Shown piece after piece: positions 1 through 5,618 of a stretch of 5,618 nt of DNA. A program made the translations under genes and the position numbers. Position 1 is the first letter of the stretch, and each line of letters opens with the position of its first letter. Location of the stretch: assembly GCA_021160885.1 (NCBI GenBank), contig JAGHBR010000092.1:1-5618 (forward strand). Direction: 5' to 3'. The stretch comes from Caldisericaceae bacterium. Lineage in GTDB: Bacteria; Calditrichota; Calditrichia; Calditrichales; Calditrichaceae. A model generated the notes under the pieces. That model saw only the letters and a program-made list of their open reading frames with translations, had not been told where the DNA came from and did no database searches.

Positions 1-102
1 CCTGTTAGGCTTCCACTGGTTGATTTGTCAAAACCTCAATATGATGCTATGAAAAAAGAGCTTGATAAAATTGATTTTAAAAAATGGTTTGTGACTATTT
101 GA
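1..102 (+). CDS. C-terminal end of a probable DapA/NAL-family aldolase or lyase (partial)
   Basis: Reading from base 1, an open frame of 33 codons ends at TGA (100-102); the start lies outside the window. The peptide begins PVRLPLVDLSKPQYDAMKKE and ends in KKWFVTI. The pattern 'R-x-P-L, x-x-L-S, then a last amphipathic helix' resembles the C-terminus of the dihydrodipicolinate synthase/N-acetylneuraminate lyase superfamily (E. coli DapA has LRLPMTPIT followed by a helix at the same place). Members are TIM-barrel Schiff-base enzymes that make or cleave a bond to pyruvate, in lysine synthesis or sugar-acid breakdown. The catalytic lysine is not in this fragment, so the specific reaction cannot be told. 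Its position upstream of glycan genes would fit a sugar-acid role, but that is inference. The family call rests on about 25 residues and is tentative. Confidence 0.5.
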   Translation, partial: PVRLPLVDLSKPQYDAMKKELDKIDFKKWFVTI

Positions 103-200
103 ATAGATTTTAGATAATTGATATGTAGTGGGGTACTAATTTTTGTTTTTCTGCTTATTAATTAAACCATTCATATTTAAAAAATAAATAAGGAATAAAA
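103..200. other. AT-rich intergenic gap before the LamG gene
   Basis: These 98 bases separate the DapA-like gene from the LamG gene and are strongly AT-rich. I looked for a sigma-70 pair and for a Bacteroidetes-type TAnnTTTG element. TTGATA at 118-123 has no suitable -10 at 16-18 bases, and TTTG at 142-145 has the wrong spacing. A promoter for the downstream genes probably lies here or further upstream, but I cannot place it. I see no GC-rich hairpin with a T-run that would terminate the upstream gene. Confidence 0.5.
190..194 (+). promoter_or_regulatory. Ribosome binding site of the LamG gene
   Basis: AAGGA lies 6 bases before the ATG at 201. This supports that start and gives a well-formed signal peptide immediately after it. 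Confidence 0.7.
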
Positions 201-2321
201 ATGAAGAAATACAAAACAAATAAGATAAGTTCAGGGCTCTTTGTCTTTTTAATTTTTGTAGTGGGATTTTCTTTTTCGGTTTTCGCGGCTAGTAAGGATT
301 TGGTTGCCTGGTGGAAATTTGATGAGGGGAAAGGCTCAAAGGTAACGGATGTAGTGAGCGGCATAAAGGATGAAATAATTGGTTATAAAAAATTTATTAT
401 AGGAGTTTCAGGTTCAGGATTAAAATATGATGGTTACACAACAGCCGTAATAAGGGAGGCATTAAGGGCGCCTCATTTAGGTAAAGAATTTACTCTGGAA
501 GCCTGGGTTGCTATTCAGGCTTATCCATGGGGATGGTGTGCAATAATAAATCAGGAAAACAAACATAAAGCAGGATATTATTTGGGAATCGACTATATGG
601 GGCATGTCGGTTTAAGCGCAAAAATTGCCGATAAATGGCAGGAGTGCATTTCTGATGAAAGAATTGCGCTTATGAAATGGACACATCTTGTTGCTACCTT
701 TGAAATGAATGGCGGAATGAAAATTTACATCAATGGCCAAAAAGTGGCTGAAAAAGCCATTAAAGGGGAAATTAAGTATGCATTCAATAAGAACTTACAA
801 ATTGGCAGAAATTTAGAAAAAATGGCCGGGCAAAGTAATCTTCGGCTAAACATTCCTTCCTTTTATTCATTTGATGGCTATCTTGATGAGGTGAAGATTT
901 ATAACCGCGCTTTAAATGCAGCAGAGGTCAAACAATGCTATACAATTTCAAAACCTACCCATGGAACAGGCATGACTTTCAGAAAATTTCCTGCTGAGCC
1001 CAGAGGACCAGCTAAATTTGCTGCCTACTACTGCAAACTTAAATATTGTGAAGAATGGGATAATTTATGGCGTGTTGGCCCGCATGCAGATGTTGTTGTT
1101 TTGTTTGACCAGGCTCCTTATCGATTTGTTTTTTGGCGAGGAACAAGCTATATACCATGTTGGGTCTCTGAAAATGGAATTTGGTACAATAATCAATTTA
1201 ATGAAGCTGGAGAAGATTTTGATAATAGAGGTTGCCAGGAGCCTATGTCTGATAAAAGATGCCAGTATTCCCGGGTCAGAATTATTGAAAACAATGATGC
1301 CCGGGTGGTTATTCATTGGCGATATGCCCTTGTTGATAACTGGTATCGATTGGCTTATGTCGATTCATTAACTGAGCGGGGCGATTGGAGTGATGAATAT
1401 TATACGATTTATCCAGATGGCATTGGAATAAGGAAAATTCATTTATGGAGTACTAAACCACTGGACCATGGCTGGCAGGAATCTATTATCCTTATCCCGC
1501 CTGGCAAACGTCCCGAAGATATTATTGAAACAAGCGCAGTAACAATGGTCAATATGGCAGGTCAAACTCATACTTATTCTTGGCTTCCAGAAGCTCCCCG
1601 AAAGTTTGATAAACCAGGAAATGCCAATATTCAGATAATAAATATTAAAGCTAAAGCAAAGCCGTTTTTAATCGTTTCTGATAAACCGTTTTTGCATGAA
1701 AACGGGCAATTTAAAGGACCGGTATTTCGTCCTTATGCTCATGAAATTAAAAAAGAAATTTCGATTTTCCCCTGGTGGAATCACTGGCCTGTGTCACAAA
1801 TTCCTTCCGATGGCAGGTGGGCAGTGGCTCCCGATCGAGCCGGACATTCTTCTGTTAGCAATATCTCAGAATGGGCTAACCTTAAATCAGGCAAAAACTT
1901 TATTGAAAGAATAATGATGCATGGACTTACGGATAAGCCGGCAGCAAGATTAGCTAAATTAGCCAGATCATGGCTGAATCCTGCTAAGCTTAAATTGAAT
2001 GATGAATGCAAAATAATTAGTTATGGATATGATGAATCAGAGAGAGCATATATGTTTGAATGTAAAAATGTCAATAACCCAGATGAAGTTAAATTTGATT
2101 TACTGGCGAGTGAAGACTCACCAGTAATAAATCCTGCTTTCATAATTAAAAATTGGGGCGATAAAAATATATTACTAAGACTTAACGGCAAGGAAGTAAA
2201 AAGGGGGAAAACTTTCAGGTTCGGTCATCGTGATAGATGCGGTCAGACTGATTTAATTATTTGGGTACAAACCAGTTCAACAGAACCGTGTTCTTTTCAT
2301 TTTATTCCAATGTCCAAATAA
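201..2321 (+). CDS. Secreted LamG/ConA-like jellyroll protein with a large unrecognised C-terminal region
   Basis: This 706-residue protein starts with a Sec signal peptide: lysines at 2-8, a hydrophobic core at about 12-28, and a likely cleavage after VFA at residue 29. Residues about 33-247 form a LamG/concanavalin A-like jellyroll. It opens with LVAWWKFDEG, has EFTLEAWV and KWTHLVATFE in the middle, and closes with FDGYLDEVKIYNRAL (224-238), the classic end of this fold, followed by AAEVKQCY. Such domains usually bind glycans in secreted proteins. Residues about 255-706 match no family I can name. They are rich in Trp, Tyr, His and acidic residues (FVFWRGTSYIPCW, FPWWNHWP) and end in a tail, about 620-706, with NPAFIIKNWG and TDLIIW. 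They could be a catalytic beta-rich domain such as a polysaccharide lyase or hydrolase, or a large binding module. The sulfatase starts 39 bases downstream, so the two may be co-transcribed. A decayed copy of the tail lies at about 3946-4190. Confidence 0.85.
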   Translation: MKKYKTNKISSGLFVFLIFVVGFSFSVFAASKDLVAWWKFDEGKGSKVTDVVSGIKDEIIGYKKFIIGVSGSGLKYDGYTTAVIREALRAPHLGKEFTLEAWVAIQAYPWGWCAIINQENKHKAGYYLGIDYMGHVGLSAKIADKWQECISDERIALMKWTHLVATFEMNGGMKIYINGQKVAEKAIKGEIKYAFNKNLQIGRNLEKMAGQSNLRLNIPSFYSFDGYLDEVKIYNRALNAAEVKQCYTISKPTHGTGMTFRKFPAEPRGPAKFAAYYCKLKYCEEWDNLWRVGPHADVVVLFDQAPYRFVFWRGTSYIPCWVSENGIWYNNQFNEAGEDFDNRGCQEPMSDKRCQYSRVRIIENNDARVVIHWRYALVDNWYRLAYVDSLTERGDWSDEYYTIYPDGIGIRKIHLWSTKPLDHGWQESIILIPPGKRPEDIIETSAVTMVNMAGQTHTYSWLPEAPRKFDKPGNANIQIINIKAKAKPFLIVSDKPFLHENGQFKGPVFRPYAHEIKKEISIFPWWNHWPVSQIPSDGRWAVAPDRAGHSSVSNISEWANLKSGKNFIERIMMHGLTDKPAARLAKLARSWLNPAKLKLNDECKIISYGYDESERAYMFECKNVNNPDEVKFDLLASEDSPVINPAFIIKNWGDKNILLRLNGKEVKRGKTFRFGHRDRCGQTDLIIWVQTSSTEPCSFHFIPMSK

Positions 2322-2360
2322 TTTAAGCCATAATTTCCACTAATCTAAGCGAGAATAGTT

Positions 2361-3902
2361 ATGTTTCACAAAAGGTCAGATTGGAATCCTAAATTAAGTA
2401 GAAGAACTTTTCTGAAAAGTTCTGCATTATTAACATTTGGTCTGGCGACGCGTGTCAGTTTTGGAGCTGATAGTGGCCAGAAAGTACCAAATATTATTCT
2501 ATTGATGGCAGATGATCTTGGTTATGGTGATGTGGGATTTAACGGGAATAAAGTGATCAAGACACCCAATCTTGATGAGATGGCTAAAAATGGGATCAAG
2601 TTTAGTCGTTTTTATGCGGCCGCGCCAGTCTGTTCTCCAACAAGAGCCACCTGCCTTACAGGCCGTCATTATTTGCGTTATGGAATTTTTTCGGCAAGTA
2701 TTGGCTATCTACCAGCAGAGGAAATTACCCTGGCCAAAATGTGTAAATCGCTTGGTTACACGACCGGTCACTTTGGGAAATGGCATCTTGGCCCGATTAC
2801 CAAAAAAGGCCAGACCCTCCCGGAATATTATGAAAATAGACTGAGAAAATATGCGCCCCCCTGGGAAAGAGATTACGATTAAAGCTTTACTACTGTTTGC
2901 AATGTTCCAACCTGTAATCCCAGCGATAATGCCAGGTTTGACAAAGATTCTCAACTACCGTTTTTTTATAATGGGGAAATGGTAAAGGAAAAATTGGAAG
3001 GCCCAGCATGTCGTCTGGTCATGGATCATGCCATTTCATTTATTCGCCAGGCTAAAGAAAACAAACAGCCATTTTTTATTACTATCTGGTTTCATGAACC
3101 ACATGAACCAGTTGTTGCCTGCCACAAATACCGTAAAATGTACGAAAACTTCAACTATCATGAACAAAATTATTATGGCTGTATTACAGCCATGGACGAA
3201 CAAATAGGCCGATTACGACGAGAATTACGTGAGCTTGGATTAGCGAAGAGTACTATGGTTTGGTTTTGCAGTGATAATGGCCCTGAAGTAATCAGGAAAA
3301 AGGGAGAACCCTTCTGGCGATATAATTCATGTGGGATAACCGCAGGCTTACGAGGGGCCAAAAGAAGTCTTTTTGAGGGGGGTATCCGTGTTCCTGCCTT
3401 GTTGGAATGGCCTGGGCAAGTCGAGCCCGGATGTGTAATTAATACTCCTTGCAGTACCATGGATTACTTTCCAACCATTCAGGAAGTTCTTAATTATAAA
3501 ATAAAGAGAAAAAATTGGCCAATTGATGGCATCAGTATTTTGCCTTTAATTAAAGGTCAAATGACTACAAGACCCAAGCCCATTCCATTTTGTTTATTCT
3601 AGTTTGATCAGGATGCCATGTTCGGTTCTCCCAAATTGGCGTTAATTGATAATAATTTTAAATTCTTAACTAATCTTTCAAAAGATGGGCATGAAGATTT
3701 GCTCTTTGATCTTTCCGAAGATCCTTTTGAAAAGAGAAACATCATAGAAAAATATCCTGAGCGAGCGGCGAAGATGAAAGCGATAATCAAAGAGTGGCTT
3801 GCTTCTTGCAAGGCCAGCCATTCCGGTGCTGATTATGATACTCCTTTTACTCCCGTAAACCACTTCCCAATTATCACAGATGAAGGCATAAAGAAATATT
3901 GA
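2361..3902 (+). pseudogene. S1-family sulfatase interrupted by two in-frame stop codons
   Basis: One frame from ATG 2361 to TGA 3900-3902 encodes a whole sulfatase of about 513 codons, normal for the family, but it is broken by TAA (2880-2882, codon 174) and TAG (3600-3602, codon 414). Homology continues through both stops without a frame change. The N-terminus has a Tat motif (SRRTFLK, 13-19). Residues 43-60 carry the metal site (MADDLGYGD, D51/D52). CSPTRATCLTGR (91-102) is the sulfatase signature, whose Cys91 would be converted to formylglycine. FGKWHLG follows (K140, H142), then SDNGPE (D305, N306) and LFEGGIRVP after the first stop. The C-terminal part after the second stop has LALIDNNFKF, FDLSEDPFEKRN and the terminal SHSGADYD. 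S1 sulfatases hydrolyse sulfate esters on glycans. The first product alone (173 residues) lacks half the active site, so the gene is very likely inactive unless the stops are read through or are sequencing errors. The ribosome binding site is weak (AAGCGAG, 2347-2353). Confidence 0.88.
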
Positions 3903-3928
3903 ATCAGAATTTCTGTTTTTTGCAGGTT

Positions 3929-3946
3929 AAAAAATATCTATTTTTT
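3929..3946. repeat. AT-only 8-bp inverted repeat after the sulfatase
   Basis: AAAAAATA and TATTTTTT form a perfect inverted repeat around a TC centre, 26 bases after the sulfatase stop. On RNA it could fold as a weak A-U hairpin with a T-run in its 3' arm. The absence of G-C pairs makes it a poor intrinsic terminator, and chance is plausible in such AT-rich DNA. Confidence 0.3.
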
Positions 3947-4190
3947 GTAGTGAATTAAGTCAACAAACCAGGTTAGAGTTTAAACTTGAAGTAGATGAGG
4001 AATTCTACGAAGGAGTCCAGGTAATTGGCAATCCTGTGACTATTGTTAAGGGATGGGGAAAATCCAAAACATGCTTCAGAGTAAGCACTTCAGAGTTGGT
4101 TACGAAGAAGTTGATGGGGGAACGGATTTAATTATTTGGACTAAAAAACTGTCAAAAGAATCATTAAATTTTGAAATTAGCCACCATTAA
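3946..4190 (+). pseudogene. Frameshifted C-terminal remnant of a paralogue of the LamG-linked protein
   Basis: No intact frame covers this stretch, yet two frames together rebuild the tail of the protein at 201-2321. The first frame, to about 4059, gives LEFKLEVDEEF, then VIGNPVTIVKGWG, which matches VINPAFIIKNWG (642-653) of the intact protein. The second frame, from about 4059 to TAA 4188-4190, gives HFRVGYEEVDGGTDLIIWTK, which matches TFRFGHRDRCGQTDLIIWVQ (671-690). At DNA level a 15-base run is identical (4125-4139 and 2250-2264). Between the WG and FR anchors there are 29 bases here but 54 in the intact gene, a net loss of 25, which explains the frame change. No start codon, signal peptide or LamG domain is present. 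It is best read as the last piece of a deleted duplicate, or of a different protein with the same tail domain. No product is expected. Confidence 0.72.
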
Positions 4191-4241
4191 ATATTTATTT
4201 TAATTAGACATTCTTCAGAAGTTTGATTAAGGAGCAATACC
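4191..4241. other. Short AT-rich gap before the GH29 gene
   Basis: These 51 bases lie between the remnant's stop and the GTG start. They contain the GH29 ribosome binding site and no other element I can support. Confidence 0.5.
4229..4234 (+). promoter_or_regulatory. Ribosome binding site that fixes a GTG start
   Basis: AAGGAG lies 7 bases before the GTG at 4242. It decides the start, because the next ATG (4306) is out of frame and the first in-frame ATG comes only well inside the catalytic domain. Confidence 0.8.
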
Positions 4242-5618
4242 GTGATTAAAGGTATATTACATTTGATTTTAATTATCACATTTTTAAGTGTAAGTCTATC
4301 ATGCAATGAAAATAGAAAGGACAGGTCTAAGAAAAAAATCCATTTTGAGCCAACCTGGGAATCGCTTTCACAATGGCAGGTACCAAAATGGTTTGATGAT
4401 GCGGTACTTGGGATTTACTGCCACTGGGGTGTTTATTCGGTGCCAGGTTTCCCGTTTGATTCAGGTTCAGAAAGAGTCGATAGTGGAATTTGGTACGGCA
4501 GATATATGTATGTGCCAAATAATTCTGGAAAACCCAATTATGGCGTTTTTGATTTTCATCGAAAAACCTATGGCGATCCATGTGAATTTGGTTATCATGA
4601 TTTAATTCCATTATTTAAAGCAGAAAGATGGGATCCGGAGAGTTGGGCTAAACTCTACAAAGCGGCTGGCGCAGATTTTGCCGGAGTTTGCGCAGAACAT
4701 GCAGATGGCTTTGCCATGTGGGATACTGATTTTGATAAATTCAATTCCATGGATATGGGACCTCACAGAGATGTTTTAGGAGAGATGTTTAAGGCGGCCA
4801 GGAAATATGGAATGAAAACAGTGGCCACTTTCCATGAAAAACCAGGCTCAATTTGGGGACCTGCAAAAGAATATTGCCCTGATGGTGTGGGGCCGAATGA
4901 TCCAAAATACGCAGATTTGTACGAAGAAGAATCTGAAGAAGAACTTTACAATAAGCTAATTGAAGTGGTTAATAAATATCAGCCCGATCAGATGTGGTTT
5001 GAATATGAATGGTGTGGCAAAAAGAATTGGAAGCCATTCATAGCCTATTATTACAATGCAGCAGAAAAATGGGGCAAAGAGGTAATGATTACTCAAAAGC
5101 ATGGTGAAGCTCCTTTGTCATGTTCGGTGCTTGATATTGAGGGCGGAATTTTCCCCGAAGGTGTCTGGCACTGGGCAGGCATGAAAGAACCTCAAAAACA
5201 ACGCTGGCAAAAAGATGTGCCAATGGGCAATTATTGGGCCTATGCCGAAGGTGTTGGATGTCGTCCGGTAAATATGTTAGTTGATGGCATTGTAGATCGA
5301 GTAAGTAAAAATGGGGTTACGCTTCTGGATGTTGCTCCAAAAGCTGATGGAACTCTGCCAGAGGCCCAGATAGAGGGATTGAAAAAATTAGGCCAATGGA
5401 TGAGCATAAACAAAGAAGCGCTTTACGGAGCTAAGCCAGCATCATTTGCAGAAGGGGGCGTCGATACCTGGCGTGCTGGAAGCATCCGTTTCTTAGAAAA
5501 AGGAAAGTATCTGTACGCAATTGAACTGGGAAATGTCTGGCCACCTCAAGTTGGCTTCGCTGAATATGAAGATAGCACACCGCCTACCTCTCCGTATATA
5601 ATTCCAGAAGTTAAACCC
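4242..5618 (+). CDS. Exported GH29-family (alpha-L-fucosidase-like) protein, 3' end outside the window
   Basis: The frame is open for 459 codons from GTG 4242 to the window edge. The N-terminus is a signal peptide (hydrophobic core about 5-20). Cys21 follows SVSLS, so a lipoprotein is possible, but the lipobox is poor. From about residue 36 the protein follows the GH29 TIM barrel: WFDDAVLGIYCHWGVYSVPGF (shortened core HWGVYS, H61-S66), FHRKTYGD, LFKAERWDPESWAKLYKAAG, EHADGFAMWD (152-161), MGPHRDVLGE, YQPDQMWFEYEW (254 = first E), and GVTLLDVAPKADG, the usual end of the barrel. GH29 enzymes remove alpha-L-fucose by a retaining mechanism with an Asp nucleophile. That Asp is normally in a WFDG-like motif, where this protein has WFE (E254). 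HHDGF is HADGF and the usual ERG is EGG (300-302). Family membership is firm; fucosidase activity is uncertain. The neighbouring sulfatase suggests a sulfated fucose-containing substrate. Confidence 0.87.
   Translation, partial: MIKGILHLILIITFLSVSLSCNENRKDRSKKKIHFEPTWESLSQWQVPKWFDDAVLGIYCHWGVYSVPGFPFDSGSERVDSGIWYGRYMYVPNNSGKPNYGVFDFHRKTYGDPCEFGYHDLIPLFKAERWDPESWAKLYKAAGADFAGVCAEHADGFAMWDTDFDKFNSMDMGPHRDVLGEMFKAARKYGMKTVATFHEKPGSIWGPAKEYCPDGVGPNDPKYADLYEEESEEELYNKLIEVVNKYQPDQMWFEYEWCGKKNWKPFIAYYYNAAEKWGKEVMITQKHGEAPLSCSVLDIEGGIFPEGVWHWAGMKEPQKQRWQKDVPMGNYWAYAEGVGCRPVNMLVDGIVDRVSKNGVTLLDVAPKADGTLPEAQIEGLKKLGQWMSINKEALYGAKPASFAEGGVDTWRAGSIRFLEKGKYLYAIELGNVWPPQVGFAEYEDSTPPTSPYIIPEVKP

Noticed and set aside
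118..179. Possible promoter elements (TTGATA 118-123, TTGTTT 143-148, TATTTA 174-179).
   Set aside because: No pair has suitable spacing, and such hexamers are common by chance in AT-rich DNA.
1018..1371. Overlapping ORFs within the LamG and sulfatase genes on both strands.
   Set aside because: They lack ribosome binding sites and recognisable domains, and the frames they overlap have clear coding character.
2979..3602. The middle sulfatase segment as a separate gene starting at ATG 2979.
   Set aside because: It is in the same frame as the upstream part, homology begins before the ATG (SFTTVCNVPT), and it lacks the formylglycine site, so it is a fragment of one broken gene.
3600..3602. Pyrrolysine at the TAG codon.
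   Set aside because: The same gene also carries a TAA, sulfatases are not known to use pyrrolysine, and nothing else here supports such a system.
2361..3902. Genome-wide reassignment of TAA and TAG to sense codons.
   Set aside because: The 706-codon LamG gene ends at TAA exactly where its domain ends, and neither it nor the 459-codon GH29 frame uses TAA or TAG internally. CAA and CAG are used normally for Gln.
4306..4605. A 99-codon + strand ORF starting at ATG 4306.
   Set aside because: It is out of frame inside the GH29 gene, whose own frame shows strong family motifs; it is a shadow frame.

Overview
The window is moderately AT-rich bacterial DNA (by eye about 40% GC) and holds part of a polysaccharide-degradation locus, all on the + strand. 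It contains an exported LamG-fold protein, a Tat-exported S1 sulfatase and an exported GH29 (alpha-L-fucosidase family) protein. This mix is typical of bacteria that break down sulfated, fucose-containing glycans, such as Planctomycetes, Lentisphaerae/Kiritimatiellae and other PVC relatives, or some Bacteroidetes. The sequence alone does not settle which lineage, and the glycan substrate is an inference.

Layout: (1) 1-102, the last 33 codons of a gene that looks like the dihydrodipicolinate synthase/N-acetylneuraminate lyase (DapA) family. (2) 103-200, an AT-rich gap ending in a clear ribosome binding site. (3) 201-2321, a 706-residue secreted protein: signal peptide, LamG/ConA-like jellyroll, then about 450 residues that I do not recognise. 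(4) 2361-3902, a complete sulfatase reading frame broken by two in-frame stops (TAA at 2880, TAG at 3600). (5) About 3946-4190, a short frameshifted remnant whose translation matches the C-terminal tail of the gene at 201-2321, so it is a decayed paralogue. (6) 4242 to the window end, a GTG-started GH29-family gene that runs off the edge. It keeps the fold signature but departs from the usual motifs at three expected active-site positions.

The LamG gene and the sulfatase are 39 bases apart and could be co-transcribed. The working idea is that the exported sulfatase removed sulfate esters, the GH29 protein handled fucosyl residues, and the LamG protein bound or cleaved the polymer. The locus looks partly decayed: the sulfatase is broken, a paralogous gene has been reduced to a tail, and the GH29 active site is altered. 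I found no CRISPR array, tRNA, rRNA, insertion sequence or convincing promoter. I did not find a clearly new biological system; the best candidates for novelty are the unrecognised domain of the LamG protein and the divergent GH29 protein.
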